From Didymella arachidicola (lineage: Eukaryota; Ascomycota; Dothideomycetes; Pleosporales; Didymellaceae), in assembly GCA_016630955.3 (NCBI GenBank), contig CM049988.1:868001-932000 (forward strand): DNA of 64,000 nt. The letters are read 5' to 3'. Position numbers and translations under genes: made by a program. Below the pieces are notes generated by a model. It worked only from the letters and a program-made list of their open reading frames with translations, had not been told where the DNA came from and ran no database searches. Positions 20,694 to 32,865 of this stretch are shown one piece after another; within the stretch, counting starts at the first letter, position 1; each line of letters opens with the position of its first letter.

Positions 20694-23600
20694 GGCTGCT
20701 GCTGGTGTGGTTAGTCTGACGGTCGTGAAGTCGTTGCGAGAAGTCTTTCTGACCTGGGAATGTGCGAGTCTCGCTAAGCGTCGTGACTTCCGTCTTTGCC
20801 AAAACGGGCTAGCCCCCACACCGATATCAGCAACACTGTGGCCAACCACACTGTGCCTGCGCCGAGAACATCATTGGGTGCACACGCGTTGTGTTTTGCA
20901 AGGCTGCAGAATGCTATGCTGATGGTTGAGGCAATGCACACTGCCCAGTGCTTTCCACAATAACGATCGAGCTGAACATGCCTTGGAGCCCAATTGTCTA
21001 GAGGTGCTCAGTCTTGCTTGGCTATTGAAGGACCTCGGGGACATCGCTCACTGTGTGCGTGGCAGCAGTACGTCACTTGTAGCTTGGTATTGATATGGTC
21101 GTGTCCTGGCATCGTTCGGTTCCTGACCGCACCATGTCGACGTCTCCGCTGATTGAGCAAACAACTACACTGCCATAGAATCGTGTACTTACTTCAAGCG
21201 CCTCGCTACCTGATCGTCGCAGAGCAGCCAGTTGGAATCGAGGCTTAAAAGTCATGTCCTTTTCTCAGCTTGGAATCGCTATTCCAACGCTCATCAGAGC
21301 TAGGCAGTCAAGCGCCTAAACTTCGCTGCATTTCTTCTTCTTTAGCGCCTCAAGCATGGTGACTATCTGACCGTATATGCTGTTGAATGATAAACGATCC
21401 ATTGCGGAGTCCGACTCCGCTGCAAATCTCTCGAGTGGCCGTGACGGCGTTGCTCCTTTCGCGCCTGTCCACTTCTGATACTTTCAAAATAGCGCTGAAC
21501 GCGCCCTCACTCTATCTCTTTACATCCTTTCGCGTTTTCCTCCAAGTTTGAACCTCAGTGTGATGCTGTAGCCCATGCCTGTACATTTTGATGCTGTGCC
21601 CGTCTTTCCACTCCCTTCACAATCATCTCGCACCAACGCTGACAAGCACCTCACAAATGCCTTCATCGACACATCAACACTGCGCTGTATCTTTCTGTCC
21701 CGCATACTACACCACTTCTTTGCGCCTGAGCCCAGCAACAGAACGAGCCGTAGCGGCGTGGTGGACATCATGTCATCAAAGGCCGATATTGCGTCGTCGA
21801 AACGTGGTCCTGGTCAATAATTGCGGGGGCACTTGGGAGACGTCTCTGCGATTTTCTGGCGGCCCCATTCTCGGTGCTCAATTCGTGTATCTAATTGAAC
21901 GGCATCGCGGAACGATTAGATTCGCCAGGATCGTCAAGTCCTACGCCGCATCTGTGGCTGTCGCTCTACTGTGGCGGTCAGGGCGTGCCCGTGGTGATCA
22001 GGGAGGAAATCATCAACGCCACAGGTCCAGTCCTTACCGTTAAACGCTAGAAGCCGTTCCGCTCTGTGTGGCTGTGCAAGATACGGGAAGAAACAAAAAG
22101 CTGCTGAGCCACTTGAACTTCTTGTGTCGAAATTCGCCAGCCTCAACCTCCAAATCTTGAATTGCACGCTGCAAAAATCTCCCGATCTCAGACAACTTTC
22201 GAAACGCTTGGCCGAAGGTCTCGCCCTTCTTGCATCTCCGACTGCCCACTTTTCGACCTGTTACATAACAGAAGTACCTATGCGCCACGAGTGCCTACGA
22301 TTATGCAGCATATTCCTAAAGATCGCGGCTTGGCCGTCATGCACCGAACCTGTTGATCCCCATGTTCGCTCGGGTCGAACGGCATCTCCACGGCGAAAGC
22401 CACACCTCGACAGCCTCAACACAAATATCAGGAGACACTGTAACAACGGGGAGCTGTATCCGGCGCAGGAGATGCCGCCAAGTGTGGCTAATACGTGGTC
22501 TTTGTGGCTAGTACGGTACGGTGACAAAGCCACAGGCTATGGCGTAAAGCACCTGAGTCAAGTGCGAGCGGACGTCGACGGTTAGCCACAAGCTTGGACG
22601 GGAAAACACTTGAACACACCCAGGCTAGAAGTTCCATGCATCATTCTAACCATACTGGCAGATTTCTCCGAGCAGGGAGTCTGCACTTCACACAGACGTT
22701 GGTCCTCTTAGCAGAGGAGCTTCAGTGCGACAAATTGTGTGTGGAGCGTGACAACATGACTGTGATAGCAGCAAAGATCACGGTCGTTATCCAGCCGCCA
22801 GACTTGCATCTTCCTCCAATGGTTCGGCCTACTTTCTCAGCGCTATCGAAGGTCGCAACTCTGCTCCCACCTCTTATGTAAAGATTGGCGGAGAAGACAG
22901 CGTATCCGGAGGAATGCGTTCAGGCACACGTCGCAGCCAATACTTTTGGTCCGCCAACTAAGGCAGAAAGTAATGAGCTGACTCCCAAGCGGACAAGCGG
23001 GCCCACAGCACATTTTGAATGCTCGGCGTCGTTGCCATCTGCTCCAGCGCACGCATCACACCAAGCGTACGTGCAGCCATTCGCAGTCCTCACTGCACCG
23101 AACGTCCACGTTTTTGTCGTGACTTGGCACGCGGAGACCCAGCTGCGTCGCCGCGAGGCGCCCTAGGCATTGGCAGGAATCGTGGCCTTGAGCGATGTTC
23201 GACTTCGGAGGGTCACCAACCGTATCAGGTAAGACCCACCAGCCTCAGATCAAGCCACGCTGTCACAAACTGTGGCCGGCGCTACGTGAGGGCTGGTGAA
23301 AGTGGAGGTGCACATTCGGACCTCGCTATCGATGTCACCCCGAGACAAGCCCACGTCTGGGGAGAAACTCACATCCTCTTCTTGGCTACAATGACAGTGT
23401 CTGCTGTACCCACAGTAAGAGACGCTGCCTTTATCTGGTTCGCTGATCGACGCTGCAACAGAGCCTTTAGGGCGCGCGAGGAATCATGGGATGAGCAAAT
23501 GTTGCGTTGTTACCAATCAGGCCCATCAAAGTACGCCTTATTGACCCGACAGCTGCGCACTGATAACTCCAAGGATAAGGCTTTCTTGCTTGGTCTTGGG

Positions 23601-24165
23601 GTGGCGTGGGTGGCGCCTTGTTTTGGAGACGTTTTCCTCGTCTCATCCTATGGGCATGTACTCTGCCAGCAATCTCATGACGCCACAGCCCGCAGATAAG
23701 CGAATGGCTGTGCTCTCTCACTTGGCGGTGTGGTGGTGCGGCTCCCGCTGTTCTGTGCTAGACCGCGTCGGTTGTGTAAATGAACGATGCCGGAGCCAGC
23801 GGAGGGTAGACGAAGGCACGAAGAACATGCGTGGAACAACGGGCGAGCCGGCCGGTCTTTCCACAAGGTCTTGAGGATACTCGGCAGAACTCTCGTATAC
23901 TGCATTTGTCCCCCCAACAGCAGCCGCCGACCTTGGCCTGATGCCTCGTGGTGCACAAGCGGATTGCTCGGCGGAAATAACGCGACTCGGTTCCGGTGCC
24001 CAAGGGCGGGACGACTGCCATGGAACGGCGCTAAGGCTCTCTCCATCAGAATCCTATTCCTTGGACCCACGTCTCCGCCGCTGACTGACCCTGTCCTGGC
24101 ACACCAGCCATTTACCTCTTAGGCGCAGCACCCCCCAGCCACAGTCATGCTCCCCAACTGTCGCC
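20694..24165. other. Long gene-poor region upstream of the zinc-cluster regulator
   Basis: Nearly 3.5 kb lie between the uL13 start and the large Zn2Cys6 gene. Many frames of 60-230 codons occur on both strands (the longest around 23019-23699), but none has a recognisable motif, sensible composition or splice-supported extension. No tRNA or transposase fragment was recognised. It may hold a long regulatory region or non-coding transcripts of the downstream regulator, or old decayed insertions. Confidence 0.5.
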
Positions 24166-27100
24166 ATGGCCTCCCCAAAGCTCACAACAGCTGATGGCCA
24201 GAACACAGGCTCCGGCCTTTCTGGTCAGTATGACAACAATTCACCACACTCAGAAAGCCCCGATAATGCAGAGGACCTGTCGCCGATCAATGATGTCGCC
24301 GACAACCAGGGATCGAAGCCACAGCCTCTGCAAAAGAGGCGGCGTGTAACCCGCGCATGCGACGAGTGTCGGCGCAAGAAAATCAAGTGCGATGGAAAAC
24401 AACCATGTACTCATTGCACAGTCTACAGCTACGGCAAGTTCCTTTTTGTTTTTGTAGCCCAACTAATTGCTGACACTGGATGCAGAGTGGTACATATGCC
24501 CGACTGCCCGCTCGCATTCTCGATCACTGACGGCCCTAGCACGTACGATCAACCGTCCAACCGTAGGCGAAATGCAACACCACAATACATTGAGGCTCTT
24601 GAGAGCCAATTGAAGCGTGCCAAAGCTTTATTGCACGCTGTATTTCCCACAATAGACCTGAACGACCCTAGCATTGACGCTCACCTCCAAAATGGAATGC
24701 TACCACAAGTGCCAGTAGCAGCGTTGCAACCTCCGGTGATGCCAACTGACCCACGTTTGTCGCATCACCACAATATTCCACATTCTGAGCCGGCGGACGA
24801 CTCGCACCTGGAAGCAATGGTGAAAGCTACAGGCCAGTTGGACCTTGATGAGCAAGGGAACTGGGATTACCACGGTCACTCCTCAGGACTGAGCTTCATG
24901 AGAGGATTGCGACAATTCGGAGACATGTTCCAAGTGCCTCCAGACTCCTCACCTTCTTTGAAGCACCGTAACATGTCCGTAGATCCACCCTCGCCATCTT
25001 CGACACGATCACCTGCTGCTTCCTCGACTGCGTTGCCGCTGGGAACCGAGCTGCCGAACAAACAGGATGCAATCAGCCTGTGCGAAAATGCCATAATCGA
25101 TGCTGGTGCGATGCAACGAGTCGTTCATCTGCCGACCTTCTATAAGCAACTGGATCGCATGTACGAGATTCCAACCGAGAGCTACACAAATGCTGAGAAT
25201 AACTTCCTGCCGCTACTGTATGCAGTTTTGGCGCTGGGCAAGCTGTTTTCGCAAGGTGAGCACGACTTCGAAAAGTCCAACTATGACACAGTAGTCGACG
25301 AAGGGTGAGTGTCAGTTCAGCGCAAAGCTGAGTACGGCTGACCTTCTCAAGCTTCCGCTACTTTAAAGCGTCGCGCCAACTGCTCGATATAACCGACTGT
25401 CGCGACCTGACGTCACTACAAGCGATTGTTTTCATGATACAGTTTCTCCAGTCCTCAGCAAAGCTCAGCACCTGTTACGCGTACATTGGAGTTGCGCTCC
25501 GATCAGCTCTGCGTATGGGTCTGCATCGCTCGTTCAATAGCAGCTTCAACCCTATCGAAGCCGAGACTCGTAAGCGCCTTTTCTGGGTCATCCGAAGAAT
25601 GGATACCTATATGGGCGCAATGCTTGGGCTGCCCCGATTCCTAGAAGATGAGGATATTGATCAAGACTTTCCCGTCGAGGTGGACGATGAATGCATTACC
25701 GAGACTCAGATTCTACCTATGCCTGAAGGCAGCATATCTGTGATGTCTGCTTTCAACGCGCACACAAGAATCGTGCAGGTACTTAGCAAGATCTGCAGAT
25801 ATGTTTACCCTACAAAAGGTACTCAGTCCGGTGGAAAAAACTCGGTTACATACACAGTCAAGTACTCCAAGATCCGGGAGCTTGAACAGGACTTGGCACT
25901 ATGGCTTGATGAGCTACCTATGGCTCTCAAGCCCGGTGGCGAAGCACCCCATATCATTATCAAGTAGGTTTCTACGCCGTTCTTTGTGATGAGACCCACT
26001 GACAGCCGCACAGGGTGCAGCAACTACTTCGCATGGCTTTTGGACATGCGCAACTTCTTCTGTATCGCCCTTTCCTGCATTACGTGTCCTCGGCTTACAA
26101 AGACACCACGACCGACCAAAGAGCCTTTGCATGCGCCTCGGCATGTGTGAGTGTATCTCGGAACATCATCCATATCACTTCTGAGATGAGACGACGCGGC
26201 TTGCTAGCTGGAGCATACTGGTTTTCGATGTATACAACATTCTTCGCGATTGTTTCGATTCTTTATTTCGTCCTCGAAAATCCGAACAGCCCTACAAGTC
26301 TCGAATTGCTGCGAGACGCAGCAGAAGGAAAAGGGGTACTTGCCTTTTTCGCAAAGAGAAGCATGGCTGCAGATAGATGCAGCTCAGCACTCAACGTAAG
26401 TGTCCCGAGCCCAGAATCGGGCGTGAATTACTTACAATATCCACAGAGCATGTTTGAGAGGCTTCCTGAAGCAGTCAAACAGGGAAGGGAGATCCAGGAA
26501 TCGAGGAAGCGTCGCCAGGATAGCTCACCTCAAGCGATCGGGCCTCGACCGCAGTTCTCTGAAAGCGACCTGACATTACCGCGCCGCGCCAGCACCTTTC
26601 CCGAGATCCCCCCTGATGCCAAACGCACCGTTCCTGGTCCGTCTCTACCGATATCTCAGACGCACTATGCTAGCCTGGGATTGGATACTTCATTCAACTC
26701 GCCATCACCGTCGAATGCAGACTTTTTTGACGCTGTTCCTGGTCTTACACCTGCGTCTTCTAACACGAGCCTAGGGCAATTCGGTGCTTTACCAGCCCGC
26801 CCTTCATTTCCTGCTACGCTGCTGTCAAATTCTTTCACAGACCCCTCCGACTTGAATGTCCCAATTTCGGACATTGCTACCATGATGTTCCCTTCAGCCG
26901 ATCCCCTGGCCTATCCGAACCCACCCATGACCACATTCGAGAACAAACACCCTCAAACTTTCGACCGTAGACTCGAAACCCCTTCTGTAGCTGGTCCTAC
27001 TTCTGGGATCGACCTAAAGTCATACCCCGCCATGTACGCTCCGAGCAATGTGCCCTTGATACGACGTCACGAGAGCGAGGCACAGCTCTTTGGCCCCATG

Positions 27101-27334
27101 CCGATGTATCTGATGCAGGCTGCGCAAGCTCAAAGAGGTCATACATTACACGCTGGCAGCCCGAGCATGCACCACATGCCCGGACAGAGCGTGCAATTCG
27201 ACGAACTACTCCATCAAGATGAGTGGGCGCAGACATTCATGGATCCTGGCATGGGACTGTCTAGCTCAAGCGCACCGTTTGGCGGGAATACGCAATTTCA
27301 GACGCCCGGTCAGGGGATGGGTGGCTGGCGATGA
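24166..27334 (+). CDS. Zn2Cys6 transcription factor with fungal-specific middle domain
   Basis: Exons 24166-24433, 24486-24489, 24540-25304, 25352-25963, 26014-26395 and 26447-27334 give 972 aa. The zinc cluster at about residues 64-91 starts 'RACDECRRKKIKCDGKQPC'; its sixth Cys comes from 'ECTYDQPSNRRRN', which is restored only if the 4-nt exon AGTG is included between a GC-AG intron and a GT-AG intron. The wording 'CTHCTVYSY' resembles yeast Tbs1/Hal9-type regulators, so a role in stress or carbon response is possible but not established. A coiled-coil linker follows ('EALESQLKRAKALLHAVF'). The fungal regulatory middle domain spans about 300-600 ('YAYIGVALRSALRMGLHRS', 'RKRLFWVIRRMDTYMGAMLG'). 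The tail is Ser/Pro/Met-rich and probably activating. All introns carry CTGAC-like branches. Confidence 0.92.
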
Positions 27335-28661
27335 GATTATGCACTGATCGCAATCGCTGAGGTCAATGCTGTGGCTGTTGCCTGGGTCTAAGCTCGGTCT
27401 GTAGACGGAGACCTCAAATCGGACCATGCGTCTGCACGTTCTCGACGATCCCTCCAGATGATGTGGTTCTCTGGAGTGAAGGCTTTGCACTGCACGAGTG
27501 GACTGGTCTTTAAGCGAGACGGCATAATCCTCATCTGTATCGGGACGACCATCGCCTTTTGGCATACCTGACATTCACAACCTGCAAACATGCATCACTT
27601 AGTCCATTCGGAGCCTCACGACACTGCCGCAAGGCCGCAAAATTACTGCAACATCCTCGGGACCGACCTTCTGACGTCATAGCATTACTTTACTTTGACC
27701 AGTTTCAGATACAGATTCGCTTTTAAGCACGATACCCACGATCGTCGACGGGCTGTTAACCGGATAACAATTACTTCCCAGCGCTTCTACCGTACATCAT
27801 TTCGCTCTTGCATCCTCTCGGCGCTCTGGGCGCCTCATCATACATCGTCGTAGTTTTTGAGTGGCATTTAGCAAGTTCATGGCGTTGGAGTTTACGTTTT
27901 ATGTTTTGTTGATTCTTCGTACTCTATACCCGGTGAGAGGGATGGAATGAGCAGATAAATGCCCACCGAGAGCATGGTATTGTGCTCTCTGAGAAGGAGG
28001 AGGAAACAGCTACCAGGCCCTTCGATACATGAACCTCGGATGTAGCAATAGATTAAAGAAATCAGTACCTACGAATGGCCTCCAGAATGATGGGTGATGT
28101 GTAGCCAAGAGAGTCCCGATTCATGGGCCCTTGTCATCGCTACAGCTGCACAACCAAAACCTATGTGGTACTTTTCCTTGACCTATCCGAAGCCTATTTT
28201 CTCGTGGCGCAGACCATATGGCATGTGGTCGTCCTTGCGGTCTGGAACAATTGGCGACTCGAACACTCGAACCCTTCAGCCTGAAGGTGGCAAGATGCTG
28301 ACACCGTCAGCACGCATGGGCATCTGCCTCGCCAGGTTCAAGCACGTCTGAAGGATCCTTGCAGCTGATCAGATCTGTCTTCAGACGAAAATAGAAGATG
28401 AAGGAAGCGGTGATTTGACACCAGCCACAGCTAATGAGACGCCTCTAACCGCTTACGGTCCGCTACGAATTTCAAAAACGAGACGTCATCGCTCCTGTCA
28501 AGCATACAAACCAAGGTTACTACACATACTCCACCACACTCTAATTTTGTCTTCTAATGTTGCGACGTATGTCTTAGTCGTCAAGGAACCCGATCTCACG
28601 CCTCCGCACTTTATTTGAGCTCCATTCCTTGTTCTCCACTCGCCTCTCTCAAGCCATAACA
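27335..28661. other. Intergenic region
   Basis: About 1.3 kb separate the zinc-cluster gene from the FIT gene. Short frames (for example 28094-28351) have no recognisable content. It should contain a long 3' region and the FIT promoter. Confidence 0.5.
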
Positions 28662-29669
28662 ATGGCAGCCCGCCGCAAACATACCTACACCGCTGTCTCC
28701 GAGAACGGCTCTGCCCCAATAACTGCCGGCATGCCCTCTGGCACCATCAAATCCAGCACCATGAAGCCGCTCACCGCCAGCGCACGCCGCTCGCCGCTTC
28801 TCCCCACACGCCTCGAAGCGCTCCTCATCTCCATCTACCCTGCGACCCTGCTCATGGGCAGCATCATCAGCACTCTCTCGCCCGCGTCACGCGCCGCGCC
28901 GTATAGCGCTGATTCGCAGAGCCACCCACCCGAGTTTGCGCCGAGCTACTTCGCGCTCAAGAAGAATGTATTCAACGTGTACTTTGTGAAAGTGGGGTGG
29001 TTCTGGACGACGCTGGCTTTCAGCATGTTCGTCTTGATGCACCCTGGCTTCGGACGCGGGCTCTCGGCGCGCAGGATCAGGGCGGTGCTGAGATACGCGC
29101 TGGTTACCACGTGGTGGGTGTTCGTCACGCAGTGGTTCTTCGGTCCGCCGCTGATCGACCGCGGATTCAAGCTCACGGGCGGAGCATGCGAGTTGGCGCG
29201 GGATCCGAATGCGAGAGCGGCCATGAGCGATACCAAGGAGTTCATTACGGCTGCGACGTGCAAGGCTGTGGGTGGCAGCTGGAAGGGCGGACATGATATC
29301 TCAGGACACGTCTTCCTGCTCATCATGGGCTCGTCATTGCTTTGGCTCGAATTTCTGCCCGCGCTGACGCGCGTGGAGGGTCTCCGTGATGGCCGCCTCA
29401 TTACTCTCTCTGACGGCAAGGTCGCGAGCGTAGCTGTCGAGAAGGAAGATCAGAAGGCCGAGGGTGAGGCGACAGCAAGAGGCGTCAAATTCGCGCTCGG
29501 TGTGGCGGCGCTGATGTGGTGGATGCTGTTGATGACAGCTGCATACTTTCACACCTGGTTCGAGAAGTTCACAGGCTTGTTCGTTGCTTTTGTAGGACTG
29601 TATACGGTGTACTTTGCGCCAAGGGGTGTACCTGCGCTGAGAGCCTACTTGGGAATGCCCGGCGTATGA
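28662..29669 (+). CDS. FIT-family (fat storage-inducing transmembrane) ER protein
   Basis: This is a single exon of 335 aa from the ATG at 28662; the frame opens 11 codons earlier only at a TTG. FIT proteins (Scs3/Yft2 in yeast, FITM1/2 in animals) sit in the ER membrane, act as acyl-CoA diphosphatases and promote lipid-droplet budding. The diagnostic 'GHDISGHVFLL' block with the first catalytic His is at about residues 210-220. The second catalytic His is in 'YFHTWFEKFTG' at about 296-306. Hydrophobic segments are seen at about 50-70, 110-130, 145-163, 217-232, 284-300 and 305-320, giving the expected six membrane passes. The luminal loop with 'GGACELARDP' carries paired Cys residues. Length is at the upper end of the family because of a polar N-terminus. 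Confidence 0.9.
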   Translation: MAARRKHTYTAVSENGSAPITAGMPSGTIKSSTMKPLTASARRSPLLPTRLEALLISIYPATLLMGSIISTLSPASRAAPYSADSQSHPPEFAPSYFALKKNVFNVYFVKVGWFWTTLAFSMFVLMHPGFGRGLSARRIRAVLRYALVTTWWVFVTQWFFGPPLIDRGFKLTGGACELARDPNARAAMSDTKEFITAATCKAVGGSWKGGHDISGHVFLLIMGSSLLWLEFLPALTRVEGLRDGRLITLSDGKVASVAVEKEDQKAEGEATARGVKFALGVAALMWWMLLMTAAYFHTWFEKFTGLFVAFVGLYTVYFAPRGVPALRAYLGMPGV

Positions 29670-30645
29670 AAATGTGTGCATACCGGGTAGGTTCATGAAT
29701 ACTCGAGGCAAGAAAGAAACGACGAAACGGCTCAAGCATCCTGTATTATATTCTGTGATCAAATACTAGTATCCAATTCTCAAAACAGACTGTATCTGCA
29801 TGGATGACTCAGCAAGCTCGTTGCGTGTGAGGACCTCAAGTATAGGTGCTCGCGTACACGACACTCTCTTGTTGATCTCGAGATAGGCTGCGGTTGCCAA
29901 ATATGGACTGGTCTGCTTGCTGCAGATGGGGTTGCCTGCAGTAGTTCTCATCCATGACTTCTCTTCTTCAATCCTTCTATAAGTCCCTTTGCAAGACTTA
30001 CATTCCTCAATGTCTGTACCTCATGTGCACATTGTGCCTATAGTGGAGCTTTGCTGGAAGGGATAGAGAGACTGCAGCCGCCGCCATGTCCTGATTGCTT
30101 AGGTTTTGAGGTGAAGGGCACATGTCGTATCGAGACTTTGATGGAAGACCAGAGGAAGGCATACCGTTGGTTTACAGCAATCTGCAGCATCTACGAAGGC
30201 TAGGCTGCAGAAGACGATAGTTTCCGGGTGGAAGTTGACAGCCCTTTCCCACGACTTCGTCTCAACTTTGTACAGTGGATTAGAACAGCCTAACGTGTTT
30301 GTTGAAATAATTTTCTCTCTGTATATCTTCATGGTCTCCAGTCTGAGCTTCCATCGCTGACTGTATGCAGAGATGAAACTTTTTTCCGACACGAATCGTT
30401 GACGTGCGCACACGTAAGCTTGTTGTTACAATACAATACGTTCTATGTTCGTAAAACTTGCACACCTCATGCGGATCTAATCAAAGGAAGGATCATCGGA
30501 CACCTGGGAAATTCCTAGATTCTTTAAGAGGACAGTGCGTGTGCAAGACCACCATCAGCATCGCTTCTAAGCCGCGCACTGACAAAGCGGCACTCTACAA
30601 TGCATATTTGTGTCTCTTTCGCCAATCATACGCGGCTATAGCTAT
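29670..30645. other. Convergent intergenic region
   Basis: Nearly 1 kb separates the stops of the FIT gene and the minus-strand orphan. Frames here are short and unsupported. Confidence 0.5.
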
Positions 30646-31767
30646 CTAGCAGCCACGAGGAGGCTGCTTCCCATACGCCTTGACGTACCACTCCTCCTCC
30701 TCGGCAGTCATGACCCGGTCTTTACCAGCTGCCCGCATCTTCGCCAGACAAGCCTGACGCATCGCGCTATTGTGAGCAGTACTCTTCTTCCCTTTAGCCC
30801 GGCGCTCAGAATCGCGCTTCTTGTGTTCAGCAGCCTGCTCGTTGAGATGTATCTGCTCTTTCACCCAGCGGAGCCTAGCTTGCTCACACTGAACGCGCTC
30901 CTGTTCACGACGCTCTTGTTGCTGCTTATATGAGGCGGCCACTTCGCGCTGGCGCTGGGCTTGCACTTGCTGCTCGGTGAACCAGGCCATGGTTGCAGTA
31001 ATGGAGAAATTTAGCTCTGAACGTGCGAGGCAGTACTGCGCGAACATCTGTGGGTCCGGGATGGTCTCTTCACGCACCCTGACGGCAAGGCATTCGATCA
31101 TGCGATTGTAGAGACGTGGGTGCGAGGTGCCGAAGCGGCAAATTGCGTCCATCTCTTCGTAAGAGAGAACAGTATTGGAAATGTAGGCCTCCATCTTCTG
31201 GAAGATATGACAGGTGTACCTGTTCAACCCGAGGCGGTAGGCGTCCTGACAGACAGCGAGTGACTGATGAACCGGCATGTCGCTGCGGAGGCGGCCGGGC
31301 TTAGGGCTTTTTGAGCGACAGACGTCGATCAGATGCTGGACGAGTGCCATGACACCGTTACAGTCAGTGTCTGCAGGAAGACTGATCGTATGAGCACAAA
31401 GAAGCTCGAGTAGACGCCTAGCAGTAGCAGAGAGCAAGCTCAGAGGGATGGTGCCGATTTGGTAGCCGCTGACCATGAGGTAGACAAGAGGTCCTTGGAG
31501 GAGAGACTTGCGCGCCGAAACAGACAGCTGACGAATGTCAATCTGCGTCGGTCCAGAGCTGGTGACTGTTCTGTGCGCATTTTTCCCAGGTTTGAATTCT
31601 GTGAATACAAGCTTTGGAGCCACAACACCAGAAAGGTGGACAGGAACCATGGGTACAACTGAAGCATAGTCTTCAGAGCCACGGTGGTAGGTCTTACCCG
31701 TTTCTTCATTGCTGCGAGGTTCAACAGAATTCAAGTCAGACTCTAGAAGAGTCGCGTCGGTAGCCAT
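30646..31767 (-). CDS. Orphan with possible BTB-like front half and charged coiled-coil tail
   Basis: This is a single exon of 373 aa with a good first ATG. I do not recognise it by name. The central part ('SLLSATARRLLELLCAHT', 'VCQDAYRLGLNRYTCHIFQK', 'YEEMDAICRFGTSHPRLYNR') has the helical rhythm seen behind BTB/POZ domains in lineage-expanded Dothideomycete proteins, but no clear BTB signature is present. Residues about 265-345 form a Gln/Arg/Glu-rich coiled coil. The C-terminus ends 'VKAYGKQPPRGC'. A broken relative of the same C-terminus lies 2.3 kb away on the other strand (33964-34140), which shows that this is a family with at least one decayed local copy. Confidence 0.7.
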   Translation of the reverse strand: MATDATLLESDLNSVEPRSNEETGKTYHRGSEDYASVVPMVPVHLSGVVAPKLVFTEFKPGKNAHRTVTSSGPTQIDIRQLSVSARKSLLQGPLVYLMVSGYQIGTIPLSLLSATARRLLELLCAHTISLPADTDCNGVMALVQHLIDVCRSKSPKPGRLRSDMPVHQSLAVCQDAYRLGLNRYTCHIFQKMEAYISNTVLSYEEMDAICRFGTSHPRLYNRMIECLAVRVREETIPDPQMFAQYCLARSELNFSITATMAWFTEQQVQAQRQREVAASYKQQQERREQERVQCEQARLRWVKEQIHLNEQAAEHKKRDSERRAKGKKSTAHNSAMRQACLAKMRAAGKDRVMTAEEEEWYVKAYGKQPPRGC

Positions 31768-32343
31768 AGCTCAAGGTGTTGAAAGTTGGATTTTGGATGA
31801 CCGAAAATTTAGGTGGGTTTGCTAAAGTCGATAATGTGTCCGAAGAGAGAAGACGTGATTGGCGGATTGCAAAAAGGTGAGGTACACCATCATGTTCTGT
31901 GTGCATCTGAAAGTGAAGGAAAGCCAAGGTTCAGTCCTTTTCATTTGACCCTAGAGTGAAAGGTTTCATTGACAAACTCAAGGAGTAGCTGACAGACCCA
32001 CAAACAGCAAACCTAAGCGTACGATACTGTTTGATCTGAGACGCAAATAGCAATTGACTATCAAGAGTCATTCAGCTGAGGAAGTTTCGAGTTGAACGTG
32101 CAGGGTATTTATTGAGACCCATAGCATCATCAAGCCTATCCTGATGATTGATTCTGTTTCAACTTGAGAAGAGCGCTTATATGCATCGGTAATCCGCCTC
32201 CTCAAACGTGCTTTCCGGTAGTTGACTAGGAATCGATATGAGGTATCGTATCGTGCAGTACCCGGGGTCCTTCCGGAGAGCGCCCCCACACTATGTTCCT
32301 CTCACCGTATATAGCTCGACTGAAAGCAGTTTGCAGACGATTG
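31768..32343. other. Intergenic region beside the decayed patch
   Basis: About 575 bp upstream of the minus-strand orphan. No supported gene is seen. It should include that gene's promoter. Confidence 0.45.
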
Positions 32344-32401
32344 CTTCCACATATATAGCGAGATCACTGGCGATCTACCTTCTATCGGGCCGCTTATGGA
32401 G
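32344..32401 (+). repeat. Direct repeat, copy 1
   Basis: This segment shares 'CTTCCAC.TATATA' and then 'GGCGATCTACCTTCTAT' with the copy at 32773-32820, in the same orientation, with a short extra block (about 11 nt) between the two shared parts. The two copies bracket the coding relic at 32461-32772. Confidence 0.75.
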
Positions 32402-32460
32402 AATATATAAGGAGGTATGTTTCTTTCGTTTCTTCATCACAAGATGTCACGAGCTAACGA

Positions 32461-32772
32461 AAGTAGAACATTAAGAAGGCTAAGAAGGAGATCGCCCGTC
32501 TCGAGGCTGAGGAGGATGCCGCCAACGGTACGACCGACGCGCCACGCAAGCCTGCACAGAAGAACCAGGCAGTCAACGGCTCTGCCTTTCCGTCCGCTGA
32601 GCTCGCCCAGGAGGACGACGGTGCCGCCGATGCTGCGGAGGACCTGAAGAAGGCCTCGATCGAGGACAAGGAGACCACATCAAGTACTTCAACTGGACCG
32701 AGATGCAAGCCAAGCGCGAGCAGCAGCGCCTGCAAGATAATGAAGCTGCCCAAGCGAAGGCTGTCGGTCCAA
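32461..32772 (+). pseudogene. Charged-protein coding relic with frameshift
   Basis: The plus strand reads as coherent charged protein: 'KKAKKEIARLEAEEDAANG' and on to 'EDLKKASIEDKE' in one frame, then after a single-frame shift near 32671 'HIKYFNWTEMQAKREQQRL' and 'QDNEAAQAKA' in the next. Codon usage is GC-rich, unlike the AT-rich flanks. The W-x-E-x-Q-A-x-R segment resembles the start of the coiled coil in the intact orphan at 30646-31767 ('WFTEQQVQAQRQREV'). No start codon, and repeats at both edges, argue for a broken gene fragment. Confidence 0.55.
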
Positions 32773-32820
32773 CTTCCACGTATATAAGGCGATCTACCTT
32801 CTATAGGGCCACATATGAAG
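32773..32820 (+). repeat. Direct repeat, copy 2
   Basis: This is the second copy of the repeat described at 32344-32401; it lacks the short extra block and differs from copy 1 by a few scattered substitutions. Confidence 0.75.
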
Positions 32821-32865
32821 ACAATACAGCTGCCGGGCAATTCAAGATCGCTCCAGGAGGTACCT

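Noticed and set aside
23019..23699. A 226-codon plus-strand frame in the gene-free region
   Set aside because: Composition is mixed, no family resemblance, no splice-supported extension; kept only as part of the intergenic description.
28240..28300. Repeated CTCGAAC motifs that resemble a tRNA T-loop
   Set aside because: No acceptor, D or anticodon stems can be formed around them.
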